This document shows positions 34,746 through 44,220 of a DNA stretch of 64,000 nt, piece after piece. The position numbers and the translations under genes were made by a program. Where the stretch lies: the NCBI GenBank assembly GCA_027484685.1, contig JAIXSO010000018.1:1-64000 (forward strand), written 5' to 3'. Below the pieces are notes generated by a model that worked only from the letters and a program-made list of their open reading frames with translations, was not told the DNA's origin and ran no database searches. The DNA comes from Bacteroidota bacterium. Its GTDB lineage: Bacteria > Bacteroidota > Bacteroidia > UKL13-3. How positions within the stretch are numbered: the stretch's first letter is position 1; every line of letters starts with the position of its first letter.

Positions 34746-35825
34746 ATGTTATATTTGAATAAACAGTCCCGATTAATCACTATATTAATGCTTTGCACTT
34801 TATTCTTTGTTCAATGCAAAAATAAAGAAATACAAACAAGGAAATACAGTCAAATTTATAGATATCAATACTCTAAGTCTCCAGTGGTTGACAGCGTACT
34901 CTTTGGTTTGCCTATGGTCAATAAAGTTAAATATAACAAATACATTAGAGTGCATTTGCCTAGTCAAATAATTGAACTTTATGGCAATGATAGTGGTTTA
35001 TTTCATGGCTTCTTGCTAAATTATATATTGGAAGGTAAGTTTAAACGAACTGATTATGAAACACATAAAATGCATAAATATTTATTTCAAAAAATAGAAA
35101 TTGATAGTATTTACTGTTCGAAAGTGGCAAATCATTTATTTTCAAATGGTCAATATAATATTCCAACAAGTTATGATATTAAATATTGGAATTGGAAACC
35201 AAAATTACCAAACAGTTTTTCAGTACAATTTCAATTTAAGTTTGGTAATAATTACAAAGAACAACGATATGTATATCTCTCTGAACAAAATGACAAAATT
35301 GCCTATAAATCACAAATCCTTTTAAATTGTGATTACATCTCAAAAGAATTAAAGTTAAAGGAAAAATTAGATTCATTTATAGCTAAACTTCCAAAAGGAA
35401 AACATTATTTCATATATGGTTTAAGCGAGTCTATTCAAATCCCTTATATGCATACTGACAAAGAACTAAAAAAAATAAGAAAAAACCTTCCTCATCAGAA
35501 ATACATGGCAAGTATTGAAGATACTTTAAATAAATATTTGAGTGATGTTTTAACAAAAGTGTTAACAGGAAAAAATGAAATAAATTGCCCGCAAATTGTA
35601 CTTAAATTTTCCATTTCAAATAAGCTTAAAGGCGTTTATTCATTATATCAAGCCTATGGTGGAAAAGATGAATATGATTTAGAAGAAAAAAAAGAATTTA
35701 AGAAATGTAAACAAATAATAATAAAGGCATTTAAGGATGTTAGAATTGATTTTGTTCACTCCAAAAAAGTATATAGGAAAAGTTTATATTATTCTTTTGA
35801 AGAAAAAAAGATAATCGTTTATTAA
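34746..35825 (+). CDS. Lipoprotein, unknown function
   Basis: 359 residues from the ATG at 34746. Signal LITILMLCTLFFVQC followed by KNKEIQTR marks a lipoprotein. The mature part is rich in Tyr, Lys and Asn with no motif I know; it ends FVHSKKVYRKSLYYSFEEKK, which loosely resembles a TonB-C-type end, but this is weak. It lies among repeats and terminators in an accessory stretch. Confidence 0.55.
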   Translation: MLYLNKQSRLITILMLCTLFFVQCKNKEIQTRKYSQIYRYQYSKSPVVDSVLFGLPMVNKVKYNKYIRVHLPSQIIELYGNDSGLFHGFLLNYILEGKFKRTDYETHKMHKYLFQKIEIDSIYCSKVANHLFSNGQYNIPTSYDIKYWNWKPKLPNSFSVQFQFKFGNNYKEQRYVYLSEQNDKIAYKSQILLNCDYISKELKLKEKLDSFIAKLPKGKHYFIYGLSESIQIPYMHTDKELKKIRKNLPHQKYMASIEDTLNKYLSDVLTKVLTGKNEINCPQIVLKFSISNKLKGVYSLYQAYGGKDEYDLEEKKEFKKCKQIIIKAFKDVRIDFVHSKKVYRKSLYYSFEEKKIIVY

Positions 35826-35886
35826 TAACGAGTTCTGAAATTAATTTGTTTGTTGTTATGGTTTCTTAATTCATGCCATCATCTAT

Positions 35887-35908
35887 TTGCAGGCGAGGAC
35901 GCCTGCAA
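35887..35908. repeat. GCAGGCGAGGACGCCTGC hairpin, copy D
   Basis: TTGCAGGCG-AGGA-CGCCTGCAA, the same hairpin as 34500-34523, alone this time. Confidence 0.75.
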
Positions 35909-35923
35909 TGGCATTAACCCAAC

Positions 35924-35955
35924 AAAAAAAGCGACCCTTTCGAGTCGCTTTTTTT
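35924..35955. terminator. Terminator, AAAGCGACCC family, copy 2
   Basis: Same stem and loop as 34414-34446. It lies between the convergent genes 34746-35825 and 35978-36421 and can work both ways. Confidence 0.8.
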
Positions 35956-35977
35956 AAAACTCAAGTATGTTATTTAT

Positions 35978-36421
35978 TTAATGGATATCGGTTTCTATTA
36001 TAGAAACATATCCAGTAAAATCAGCTTCTTTTGATTTCCAAAATGCTTGCATATTATGCTTAACTATTATAAAACTGATTGTAGATCCTTCCGGAAGAGC
36101 GATTGGAAAATTAACATTGACCATCGTAGAAGTGAAGTATGAAAATATACAAGGGCCAACTAAATTTGTTTCAAAATTAGTAAGCTCAGCTCCATTAATT
36201 GATTTGATATAAATGTTAGCAATTTCAGGGATAAAAGGTTTGTAATTATGGCTTGAAAAAGCTGAGGTAATATACCATGTTTTACCTTCTGGCACCTTTA
36301 ATAGTTCACTAGTGTTTGTGAATTTTATCAATTTTGCTTTCCCTTGTGGTAATTGACAGTATGTTAAACTTGAATAGTAAAATAAAAACAATCCAATAAG
36401 AATTAATTTGAGGTTTTTCAT
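35978..36421 (-). CDS. Secreted protein, unknown function (147 aa)
   Basis: MKNLKLILIGLFLFYYSSLT is a signal peptide ending near TYCQ. The mature part of about 125 residues appears beta-rich (KVPEGKTWYITSAFSS, FPIALPEGSTISFIIV). No motif recognised. It has terminators of the same family on both sides. Confidence 0.6.
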   Translation of the reverse strand: MKNLKLILIGLFLFYYSSLTYCQLPQGKAKLIKFTNTSELLKVPEGKTWYITSAFSSHNYKPFIPEIANIYIKSINGAELTNFETNLVGPCIFSYFTSTMVNVNFPIALPEGSTISFIIVKHNMQAFWKSKEADFTGYVSIIETDIH

Positions 36422-36447
36422 AGTTTTAGTTTAAAGTTTAAGTGATT

Positions 36448-36480
36448 AAAAAAAAGCAACCCTTTCGAGTCGCTTTTTTT
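36448..36480. terminator. Terminator, AAAGCGACCC family, copy 3
   Basis: Same family with one change (GCAACCC) that weakens the stem. Upstream of the secreted protein gene and downstream of pckA. Confidence 0.6.
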
Positions 36481-36488
36481 ATTATTAC

Positions 36489-36521
36489 AACTTTGTCAAA
36501 GTTTAAAACTTTGACAAAGTT
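36489..36521. repeat. 16-bp perfect inverted repeat after pckA
   Basis: AACTTTGTCAAAGTTT and its exact complement AAACTTTGACAAAGTT with one base between them. It is probably both a dispersed repeat and a 3' hairpin of pckA. Confidence 0.75.
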
Positions 36522-36535
36522 ATGGAAGTAAAACC

Positions 36536-38131
36536 TTAGTTAGTTTGACTAGCTTTTGGAGCTGCGTCTAATATTTCTTGGCTTACACCACTTGCATATT
36601 GCTCAAAGTTTTTAACAAACATAGCCGCTAATTTATTAGCTTGTGCATCATATCCATCTTTATCAGCCCAAGTATTGCGTGGGTTTAAAATTTCAGTTGG
36701 TACGTTAGGGCAAGTAGTTGGCATTTGGTAACCAAATACTGGGTGTTGCTCAAATGTTACATTGTTCAATTCGCCATTTAAAGCTGCGGTAATCATTGCA
36801 CGAGTGAAAGATAATTTCATACGTGAACCAGTTCCGTAAGCACCACCGCTCCAGCCTGTGTTAATTAACCAAACATTTACATTAGGATTTTCTTTTAATT
36901 TTTTACCTAATAATTCAGCGTATTTTCCTGGGTGTAAAGGTAAAAATGCTTTACCAAAACAAGCCGAGAAAGTAGCCGATGGCTCAGTAACTCCAGCTTC
37001 TGTTCCAGCTACTTTAGCAGTGTAACCACTGATAAAGCTGTACATAGCTTGACCAACATTTAACTTAGAAATTGGAGGCAATACACCAAAAGCATCTGCC
37101 GTTAAAAAGAAGATATTTTCTGGAGTTTTTCCTACCGAAGGTACAGCTATATTATCAATTAAATCAATTGGATAAGCTGCACGTGTATTTTCAGTTACCG
37201 AAATATTGGTATAATCAACTGTAGAAGTTCCTGGAATAAAACGAGTGTTTTCTACCAACGAACCAAAACGGATGGCATCAAAAATTTGAGGCTCTTTTTC
37301 TTTAGTTAAATCTACACATTTTGCGTAGCAACCACCTTCAAAGTTAAATACTGAATCTTCAGCCCAACCATGCTCATCGTCACCAATTAACTTACGTTCA
37401 GGATCAGCACTTAAAGTAGTTTTACCAGTTCCTGATAAACCAAAGAATACAGCAGTATCGCCATTTTTACCAATATTTGCTGAGCAATGCATTGATAAAG
37501 TATTGCGTTCTTGCGGTAATACGTAGTTTAATACAGTAAAAATACCTTTTTTCATTTCACCTGTGTATCCACTACCACCTACTAAAATAATTTTTCTTGA
37601 AAAATCAATGATAGAGAAATTGTGTTGACGAGTTCCATCTTCAGCAGCTACAGCTTTAAAACTTGGTGCATTTAAAATTAACCATTCAGTTTCAAAAGTT
37701 GGTAATTCGCTAGCCTCAGGGCGAAGGAATAAATTATTGCAAAATAAGTTATGGTAAGCAGTTTCGTTCACTACTGTTACGTTTAATCTGTAACGAGGGT
37801 CAGCACAAGCATAAGCATGACGCATGTAAACTTTTTTACCTGCATAATGAGCAATTACTTTGTTCATTAATTTTTCAAACTTGTCGCTCTCGAAACGATT
37901 ATTAACATCGCCCCACCAAACAGTATTTTCTGTTTTGCTATCTACCACACAAAATTTGTCTTTAGGCGAACGACCAGTGAATTCACCAGTATCAGCCATT
38001 AACGCGCCAGTATCAGTTAATACGCCTTCGCCATTAATAATTGCATGGCTTACTAACTCGGCAGGGGTAAGGTTTTGGTGTGCTGTAGAAGCACTTTTCA
38101 AAATCCTATCTAAGATAGAAATGTTTGTCAT
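36536..38131 (-). CDS. pckA: Phosphoenolpyruvate carboxykinase (ATP)
   Basis: 531 residues, the usual length. Converts oxaloacetate and ATP to phosphoenolpyruvate, CO2 and ADP in gluconeogenesis. The kinase loop FFGLSGTGKTTLSADPERKL, the metal-binding IGDDEHGW, and the substrate-binding TGRSPKDKFCV near the N-terminus are present. The start MTNISILDRILKSAST fits. Its promoter box on the minus strand at 38170-38161 reads TACTTTCGCA. Confidence 0.97.
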   Translation of the reverse strand: MTNISILDRILKSASTAHQNLTPAELVSHAIINGEGVLTDTGALMADTGEFTGRSPKDKFCVVDSKTENTVWWGDVNNRFESDKFEKLMNKVIAHYAGKKVYMRHAYACADPRYRLNVTVVNETAYHNLFCNNLFLRPEASELPTFETEWLILNAPSFKAVAAEDGTRQHNFSIIDFSRKIILVGGSGYTGEMKKGIFTVLNYVLPQERNTLSMHCSANIGKNGDTAVFFGLSGTGKTTLSADPERKLIGDDEHGWAEDSVFNFEGGCYAKCVDLTKEKEPQIFDAIRFGSLVENTRFIPGTSTVDYTNISVTENTRAAYPIDLIDNIAVPSVGKTPENIFFLTADAFGVLPPISKLNVGQAMYSFISGYTAKVAGTEAGVTEPSATFSACFGKAFLPLHPGKYAELLGKKLKENPNVNVWLINTGWSGGAYGTGSRMKLSFTRAMITAALNGELNNVTFEQHPVFGYQMPTTCPNVPTEILNPRNTWADKDGYDAQANKLAAMFVKNFEQYASGVSQEILDAAPKASQTN

Positions 38132-38160
38132 ATTCAGAGTTTTATATTAAATAAATATAA

Positions 38161-38170
38161 TGCGAAAGTA
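38161..38170 (-). promoter_or_regulatory. pckA -7 promoter box
   Basis: On the minus strand TActTTCGCA, a TTCG variant of the Bacteroidota box, 30 bases before the start codon. The remaining 38171-38450 is AT-rich with no gene seen. Confidence 0.5.
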
Positions 38171-38458
38171 TTTTTTATTTTGATTTATAAAAGCACTTTT
38201 TGAGCTTCAATGCCTTGCAATGATTAAAATCAAAATAAACATTAGTTGCAGACATAGCTTGTAATTTTGTTTTAAATTGCTGTATAATAGTAGTTTAAGT
38301 TAGATATTGTCTTTGAAATAATACTGCTGAAAGGTTGTTTTAGAGGCTAAATCGCGCATAAATCATTTTTTAAAAACTGAAAAATCAGGTCTTTGTTAGG
38401 CTATATTGCACTAGCAATTTTTAGGTTTTTGCACCATCAATATTTTAAATAAAATAAT

Positions 38459-38466
38459 TACTTTCG
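38459..38466 (+). promoter_or_regulatory. -7 box for the methyltransferase gene
   Basis: TActTTCG followed by CTCC, the same variant as at pckA, 25 bases before the ATG. Confidence 0.5.
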
Positions 38467-38491
38467 CTCCTTCAAAAAAAGTAACAATTGA

Positions 38492-39265
38492 ATGTTTGAT
38501 AGAGAAAGACCTAGTTTTGAGGATAGCAATAATGTAACAGTTCAAAGATGTTTTTATGCTTACGAATTTGCCAAACCATATATAACTAATAAAAATACTG
38601 CCGATATTGGCTGCGCTGATGGTTACGGAACTCAGTATTTAGCTGATTTTACCATTAGTACCGTTGGTGTTGATTATAGCGAAGTTACCATAGCCGATGC
38701 TCGCAAAAAACATGCAGCTAAAACCAATTTAACTTTTAAATCGGGTAAAGTTCCACCCATTCCTTTGGAAACCGAAAGTGTAGATGTAGTAACCGCATTT
38801 CAATTTATTGAACATATTGAACTACGCAAAGCATTTATGGAAGATGTAAAACGTGTGCTTAAGCCAGGAGGTGTTTTTATTTGCACTACTCCAAATGTAA
38901 AAATGAGCATTGCGCGTAATCCCTTCCATGTGCATGAATATACTTTTGACGAAATGCAAAAAGAAGCATCAAGCGTATTTTCTAAAATTGAATTACAAGG
39001 TTTGCAAGGCAATGAAGCCGTAAACAAATATTACGATGATAACTCCAAATGGGCAAAACGTATTTTAATGTTAGATCCATTGGGTTTACATAAATTAGTT
39101 CCTGCTAATTGGTTAGTGGCTCCTTATAATTTTTTAACCAGCATTATGCGTAAAAATTTAAAAGAAACCAATAACGATACTTTAAAAATAACCACTCAGG
39201 ATTTTCATTTAACCAAAGATAATTTGGATAAAACTTGGGATATTTACTTAATAGCTCACAAATAA
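38492..39265 (+). CDS. Class I SAM-dependent methyltransferase
   Basis: 257 residues. SAM-binding motif I is TADIGCADGYGTQYLAD (about residues 37-53), motif II GVDYSE, then VDVVTAFQFIEHI and VLKPGGVFICTTPN. This is the Methyltransf_11 type. The substrate cannot be told from sequence; the C-terminal part is unlike Ubi/Coq enzymes and like those found with glycan genes. dapA follows 31 bases later, so they may be one transcript. Confidence 0.85.
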   Translation: MFDRERPSFEDSNNVTVQRCFYAYEFAKPYITNKNTADIGCADGYGTQYLADFTISTVGVDYSEVTIADARKKHAAKTNLTFKSGKVPPIPLETESVDVVTAFQFIEHIELRKAFMEDVKRVLKPGGVFICTTPNVKMSIARNPFHVHEYTFDEMQKEASSVFSKIELQGLQGNEAVNKYYDDNSKWAKRILMLDPLGLHKLVPANWLVAPYNFLTSIMRKNLKETNNDTLKITTQDFHLTKDNLDKTWDIYLIAHK

Positions 39266-39296
39266 ATAATACTAAATTTAACAAATTGATTAAACC

Positions 39297-40169
39297 ATGA
39301 AAGGCACAGGATTAGCATTAGTAACCCCTTTTAAAGCCGATTTGTCAATTGATTTTGATGCATTGTCAAACTTAATTGAGCACGTAATTACCGGAGGAGT
39401 AGAGTATGTGGTAGCATTAGGAACCACAGGCGAAAGCGTAACTTTAAGTAAAGACGAAAAGAAGCAGGTTTATCAATTTGTTCAACAACAAGTTAAAGGC
39501 AGAGTGCAATGTGTGGCTGGTTTAGGTGGAAACGATACTGCTGAGTTAACTGACTATATCAAATCGTTTGATTTTACTGGTTACGATGCGGTACTTTCGG
39601 TTAGTCCTTATTACAACAAACCAAGCCAAGAAGGCATTTACCAACATTTTATGAAAGTGGCTGAGGTCAGCGCTAAGCCTATTATTTTATACAATGTTCC
39701 AGGAAGAACTGGCAGTAACATGACAGCCGAAACTACTTTGCGTTTAGCAAAAGCCAATAGTAAATTTATAGCTGTAAAAGAAGCAAGTGGAAACTCAGAA
39801 CAATTTATGGATTTAATTCATCAAGCACCTGCAGGTTTTTCGGTAGTTAGTGGCGATGATAATTTAACCGTTCCTTTTATTTCGATGGGCATGACAGGAG
39901 TAATTTCGGTTATTGGTCAAGCTTATCCTAAAAAGTTTTCTAATATGGTTCGTGCTGCTTTGAATAACGATATTGTAACCGCTCGTACTTTGCATTTTGA
40001 GTTATACGATGTAATGAAATCAATTTATTTAGATGGAAATCCAGGTGGTATAAAAGCATTATTAAGCTTAATGGGTATTTGTCAAAATATTGTTCGTTTA
40101 CCATTGGTACCTGTAAATAATGGTGCTTTCGAAACCATTAAAAAACATTTCAATGAAACTAAAGCTTAA
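39297..40169 (+). CDS. dapA: 4-hydroxy-tetrahydrodipicolinate synthase
   Basis: 290 residues. Condenses pyruvate and aspartate semialdehyde in lysine and diaminopimelate synthesis. ALGTTGESVTLS holds the substrate threonines, LYNVPGRTG the catalytic tyrosine, and FIAVKEASGN the Schiff-base lysine. Full length. Its last 17 bases overlap the next start, suggesting coupling. Confidence 0.96.
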   Translation: MKGTGLALVTPFKADLSIDFDALSNLIEHVITGGVEYVVALGTTGESVTLSKDEKKQVYQFVQQQVKGRVQCVAGLGGNDTAELTDYIKSFDFTGYDAVLSVSPYYNKPSQEGIYQHFMKVAEVSAKPIILYNVPGRTGSNMTAETTLRLAKANSKFIAVKEASGNSEQFMDLIHQAPAGFSVVSGDDNLTVPFISMGMTGVISVIGQAYPKKFSNMVRAALNNDIVTARTLHFELYDVMKSIYLDGNPGGIKALLSLMGICQNIVRLPLVPVNNGAFETIKKHFNETKA

Positions 40170-40905
40170 TTCAGTTTTATCAATAGTGCTTTTAGTTTTG
40201 GTTGCAGCTTGTAATCAAAAACCAAAGGAGCTTAAATTTAGTGATTTTAAAATTGCTAATACGCAATTTCCAATTGCTGGAGATAGCTCACGTAGTTGCA
40301 CTTTTGAGGCAAGTATTCCAATTTTTGAGGATGGAAACCAACAATTAATTGACTCAATCAATACTTTTATTGGTCAAACATTTTTTGAAGATGAAAGCAA
40401 AATTACCGATTTAAAGCAATTGGTTAAAGCTGAATCAGATAGTTTTTATCAAGATTATTTACGTGATTTTTCAGAGTTTAACGAAGCTGATTTTCCGCTT
40501 ACTTACAATTATAATTTAAAATTAGCTGTTGCATTTCATAACGAAAAATATGTAACACTAAAAAACGAAAATTATCAATACACAGGAGGTGCTCATGGCA
40601 ATTATGCTACTTTGTACCATGTGTTTGATGCTACCAATGGTAAGCGAGTTTCTATTAACGAATTAGTGGAGGATACTTTAAAATTAGAGCAATTGGCAAA
40701 ACAACAGTTTTATACATTGAAACAAATTGATAGCACTAAGTCAATTAACGACCAAGGATATTGGTTTGAAAAAAATGTATTTAGTTTAAACAGTAATTTT
40801 GGTTTGATAAACGATACTTTGGTTTTTACTTATAATCCTTATGAGGTTACCAGTTATGCCGAAGGCCAAATTGATTTAAAAATACCTTTAAGTAAGCTAA
40901 AATAA
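40153..40905 (+). CDS. DUF3298/DUF4163-type lipoprotein (PdaC/RsiV-like)
   Basis: 250 residues from the ATG at 40153. Signal SVLSIVLLVLVAAC, then NQKPKELK. The C-terminal DUF3298 pattern is clear: YQYTGGAHGNYATLYHVFDA (about residues 140-160) and FTYNPYEVTSYAEGQIDLKI at the end. Family members are extracytoplasmic and some bind lysozyme or sit near peptidoglycan enzymes. A start at 40120 would remove the lipobox context and is rejected. Overlaps dapA by 17 bases. Confidence 0.8.
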   Translation: MKLKLNSVLSIVLLVLVAACNQKPKELKFSDFKIANTQFPIAGDSSRSCTFEASIPIFEDGNQQLIDSINTFIGQTFFEDESKITDLKQLVKAESDSFYQDYLRDFSEFNEADFPLTYNYNLKLAVAFHNEKYVTLKNENYQYTGGAHGNYATLYHVFDATNGKRVSINELVEDTLKLEQLAKQQFYTLKQIDSTKSINDQGYWFEKNVFSLNSNFGLINDTLVFTYNPYEVTSYAEGQIDLKIPLSKLK

Positions 40906-40906
40906 T

Positions 40907-41422
40907 TTACTTTAATAATTCTGCTATTTCTTTATGTCCATTGGCAATGGCATAATCTAAAGCTGTTTTTCCATTATTATCTTTTAGTGTTGTAACAGCA
41001 TTGTTTTTTAATAAAAGTTTTACCAAATCTTTATGTCCAAAAGTACAAGCATAAATTAATGGAGAAGCTCCATTAACGTTCACTAAATTTATGTTTGCAC
41101 CTTGTTGTATAAGTATTTCAGCAATATTGGTAAAGCCTTTAAAAGCCACACTGTGTAAGGTGGTGTTTCCCATTTTATCCGAATGGTTTGCATCGGCATT
41201 CATTAACAATAATAATTTTACTACTTCGGTTTTGTTGCCGTAAGCTGCTATCATTAATGGACTAAATCCTTTGTCGTTAGTTTCATTTACTAATTTTTTA
41301 TTAGTAGTAAGTAAAGAATGAATTTGCGCTGTATCTCCATTGCGGCAAGCATCAAAAATAGTTTGTGCTTGGGTTTTATATCCAATCCCAATAATAGTAA
41401 TTAATAAAAATAACTTCTTCAT
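40907..41422 (-). CDS. Secreted ankyrin-repeat protein
   Basis: 171 residues with signal peptide MKKLFLLITIIGIGYKTQAQ. About four ankyrin repeats follow: KGFSPLMIAAYGNKTEVVKL, MGNTTLHSVAFKGFTNIAEI, NGASPLIYACTFGHKDLVKL and NGKTALDYAIANGHKEIAEL. Likely a periplasmic protein-binding scaffold. Small ankyrin proteins often lie beside oxidative-stress genes (catalase, dps), and here dps is next, 22 bases upstream, in the same direction. Confidence 0.85.
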   Translation of the reverse strand: MKKLFLLITIIGIGYKTQAQTIFDACRNGDTAQIHSLLTTNKKLVNETNDKGFSPLMIAAYGNKTEVVKLLLLMNADANHSDKMGNTTLHSVAFKGFTNIAEILIQQGANINLVNVNGASPLIYACTFGHKDLVKLLLKNNAVTTLKDNNGKTALDYAIANGHKEIAELLK

Positions 41423-41444
41423 TTTGTTTACAATTGTATGATTA

Positions 41445-41924
41445 TTAATTATTTAAAAATGACGAAAACATCCAAATCATTTTTTCTTGTTCTCTAATAT
41501 TATCGCTCATTAAGGCATTGGTTCCTTCGTCATTAGCATCGCTGGCAAGGCTTAAAATGCTGCGCTGTATAATAATAATGGTTTGAAACGACTCTACAAT
41601 GGCTTTAACAGCCTCTTTTCCATTGCTAATATTGGTAGTCTCGGCAATGCTCGATGTTTTTAAGTAATCAGAATAACTGTGCAGAGGAGTTCCGCCTAAG
41701 GTTAAAATACGTTCGGCTATATCATCTATTTTTATTTGAAAATTATTGTACAATTCTTCAAATTTTAAATGCAATTCAAAAAACTTTTCGCCTTTTATGT
41801 TCCAATGAAAACCTCTGGTATTCATATAAAGTACTTGGTAATTAGCTAAAAGGGTATTTAAATTTTGGCTTATTTTTTGGCTTAACTCGGTGTTTAATCC
41901 AATTGATGTTAAATTGTGTTTCAT
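41445..41924 (-). CDS. dps: Dps/ferritin-like DNA-starvation protein
   Basis: 159 residues. Forms a 12-subunit cage that oxidises iron with peroxide and shields DNA. The ferroxidase ligands are visible in TRGFHWNIKGEKFFELHLKF and EELYNNFQIKIDDIAERIL. It reads away from oxyR, whose product would be expected to activate it. The ankyrin gene follows in the same operon. Confidence 0.93.
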   Translation of the reverse strand: MKHNLTSIGLNTELSQKISQNLNTLLANYQVLYMNTRGFHWNIKGEKFFELHLKFEELYNNFQIKIDDIAERILTLGGTPLHSYSDYLKTSSIAETTNISNGKEAVKAIVESFQTIIIIQRSILSLASDANDEGTNALMSDNIREQEKMIWMFSSFLNN

Positions 41925-41989
41925 AATTTTGGTGTTTTATTGTGCTACAAAAATGTAAGTTTTATTGTGTTCAATCAAACTGATTATGT

Positions 41990-42003
41990 CTATATTTGTA
42001 TAG
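41990..42003. promoter_or_regulatory. dps/oxyR divergent control region
   Basis: TATATTTG (41991-41998) is the likely oxyR -7 box and sits inside the dyad CTATA-TTTG-TATAG. A palindrome here would suit OxyR autoregulation. The weak minus-strand box TACATTTTTG upstream of dps lies near 41950. Confidence 0.45.
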
Positions 42004-42024
42004 ATTCTGTCTAACACTTTTAAA

Positions 42025-42960
42025 ATGAACTTACAACAACTAGAATACATTATTGCTGTAGATAATTACCGCCATTTTTTAAAAGCATCGCAGGCTTGTA
42101 ATGTTACGCAAGCCACACTGAGTATGATGATAAAAAAGCTGGAGGAAGAATTAAACGAAGTTATTTTTGATAGAAGTAAACAGCCTGTAGTGCCAACTGT
42201 TATTGGCGAAAAAATTATAGCACAATCGCGCAGAATTATAAGTGAGGCAAATTATTTAAAAGAAATGCTTCAGCAAGAAAAAAGCGAAATTTCGGGAACA
42301 TTAAAAGTTGGCATTATTCCAACTGTGGCGCCTTATTTACTGCCTTTGTTTTTGAAAAAAATGGGCAATTTATATCCTAAATTAAGTTTGTATGTTTACG
42401 AATTTACTACCGATGCTTTGGTTCAAAAACTAAAATCAGGCGAAATAGATGTAGGTATTTTGGCCACACCATTAAACATCAAATCAATTCAAGAAACTCC
42501 GCTTTATTACGAAAAATATTTTTTGTATGTAAACGAAAATGAGCCTCAATTTGATAAAGAATTTGTATTGCCTCAGCAGCTTGACATGAATAAACTTTGG
42601 CTTTTAGAAGAAGGTCATTGCTTGCGCAATCAAATATTAAACTTGTGTGAGTTAAAAAAACAAAATCACCTTCAGCATGCTTTAAATTACGAAGCAGGCA
42701 GTATTGAAACATTGATTAATTTAGTAGATAATAATTATGGCGTAACCATAATTCCAGAATTGGCAGCCAAAAAGTTAACTGAAAAACAGCAGCAACAAAT
42801 TAGATACTTTAAACCTCCCACACCAGTTAGAGAAATTAGTTTAGTTACCCATCATCAATATGTAAAAGAAAGGCTCATTCGGGTTTTGAAAGATGCTATT
42901 TTAAGCAGTATTCCGCAGGAAATGCAAAATAATAACGAAATAAATATTTTAAGTATTTAG
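42025..42960 (+). CDS. oxyR: Hydrogen-peroxide sensor OxyR (LysR family)
   Basis: 311 residues. N-terminal winged helix (MNLQQLEYIIAVDNYRHFLK ... TLSMMIKKLEEEL). The sensor cysteines fall at Cys199 (EEGHCLRNQ) and Cys208 (LNLCELKKQ), the same spacing and numbers as in the E. coli protein, so it should form the peroxide-induced disulfide. Divergent from dps, a classical target. Confidence 0.95.
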   Translation: MNLQQLEYIIAVDNYRHFLKASQACNVTQATLSMMIKKLEEELNEVIFDRSKQPVVPTVIGEKIIAQSRRIISEANYLKEMLQQEKSEISGTLKVGIIPTVAPYLLPLFLKKMGNLYPKLSLYVYEFTTDALVQKLKSGEIDVGILATPLNIKSIQETPLYYEKYFLYVNENEPQFDKEFVLPQQLDMNKLWLLEEGHCLRNQILNLCELKKQNHLQHALNYEAGSIETLINLVDNNYGVTIIPELAAKKLTEKQQQQIRYFKPPTPVREISLVTHHQYVKERLIRVLKDAILSSIPQEMQNNNEINILSI

Positions 42961-43004
42961 TTGATAATAAGAATTTTATGTTATTTATGAGGAGAATATC
43001 CTGT

Positions 43005-43051
43005 TTATTCTCTGCATATTTTGCGGAGATTAGAGTAATTATTCACCGCAT
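43005..43051. repeat. 13-mer operator-like motif, downstream pair
   Basis: TTATTCTCTGCAT (43005-43017) and TTATTCACCGCAT (43039-43051), separated by TTTGCGGAGATTAG. They lie 3' of the fic gene, in the gap after oxyR. Confidence 0.55.
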
Positions 43052-43080
43052 ATTTTTGTAATAAAATAATTTTCAGTGCA

Positions 43081-44199
43081 TTATAAATTCGTGTTTATTT
43101 CGTAATTAGTACTTCTTCCGCCTGCATTTTCTTTTTTTAGCACCCCCTTATTTATCAAATCCTGTATATCGCGCAGGGCTGTATCGGCTGAGCATTTACC
43201 TATTTTAGCCCATTTTGATGAAGTTAATTTACCATCAAATCCATCTAAAAGCTTATTGGTTATTAATAGTTGGCGACTGTTAAATGCAGTTGTTTCATGG
43301 TGTTTCCAAAATTTTGCTTTAAAAAGTATTTTAGCCAATACTTCATCGGTATTTTTTAGTGCATTGAGCATACAGTTTAAAAACCAATTTAGCCAAGCGG
43401 TTATGTTTAAATTTCCTTGTTGGGTTTTTTCTAATATTTCGTAATACTGCTTTCTTTCTTTGCGTATTTGAGCCGACATGCTGTAAAAACGTTGTGCACT
43501 TTCATCCGATCGGGCTAGGAGCATATCGGTTAATGCACGTGCTATGCGTCCGTTTCCATCGTCAAATGGATGTATAGTTATAAACCATAAATGTGCTATG
43601 GCTGCTTTTAACACTGGGTCTAGCTTTTTTTGATTGTTGAACCAACTTAGAAATGCGGTCATTTCTTTTTCAAGTAAGTTGGAGTTGGGTGCTTCAAAAT
43701 GTACTTTTTCTTTTCCCATAGCGCCAGATACTACTTGCATAGGGCCGGTACTATCTGTGCGCCACTTACCAACTGTTATTTGGTACATGCCGCTTTGTCC
43801 CAAAGGAAAAAGTGCAGTATGCCAACTGAATAATCTCTTTTTTGTGAGTTTTTCGGTATAGTTTTGTGTTGCGTCTAGCATCATATCTACCATGCCATCT
43901 GTGTTTCTATCCGATGGCACTAAGCCTGATATGTCTAGCCCTAATTTGCGCGCCAACGATGAACGAACCTGTTCTGCATTCAATATTTCGCCTTCTATTT
44001 CGGTAGATTTTAAAACATCTAAAGTAAGTGTTTCTAGCAAGGCTTCGTTTTTTAAATGAAAGCCTATGGCTTCCATTTTACCCATTAATTTGCCTTGCAA
44101 ATTGCGCACAGAGCCAAGTAGCAATAAGAGCTCATCGTTATTCCAAGTAAAGTTTGGCCAATTATTGTTTTGGTGTATATAAGGCGCTAATCTCCGCAT
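43081..44199 (-). CDS. Fic family AMPylase-type protein with C-terminal winged helix
   Basis: 372 residues from the ATG at 44199 (a TTG four codons earlier is possible). N-terminal DUF4172-like part, then inhibitory-helix-like SSLARKLG, and the active site FITIHPFDDGNGRIARALTD. The C-terminal HTH (SSKWAKIGKCSADTALRDIQ, DLINKGVLKKENAGG) may bind DNA. Fic proteins transfer AMP to target proteins. The start codon lies inside ATGCGGAGATTAG, one of several copies of a motif around the gene, so the protein may control its own expression. Confidence 0.9.
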   Translation of the reverse strand: MRRLAPYIHQNNNWPNFTWNNDELLLLLGSVRNLQGKLMGKMEAIGFHLKNEALLETLTLDVLKSTEIEGEILNAEQVRSSLARKLGLDISGLVPSDRNTDGMVDMMLDATQNYTEKLTKKRLFSWHTALFPLGQSGMYQITVGKWRTDSTGPMQVVSGAMGKEKVHFEAPNSNLLEKEMTAFLSWFNNQKKLDPVLKAAIAHLWFITIHPFDDGNGRIARALTDMLLARSDESAQRFYSMSAQIRKERKQYYEILEKTQQGNLNITAWLNWFLNCMLNALKNTDEVLAKILFKAKFWKHHETTAFNSRQLLITNKLLDGFDGKLTSSKWAKIGKCSADTALRDIQDLINKGVLKKENAGGRSTNYEINTNL

Positions 44200-44220
44200 A
44201 TTGTGCGGCAAATATATGTA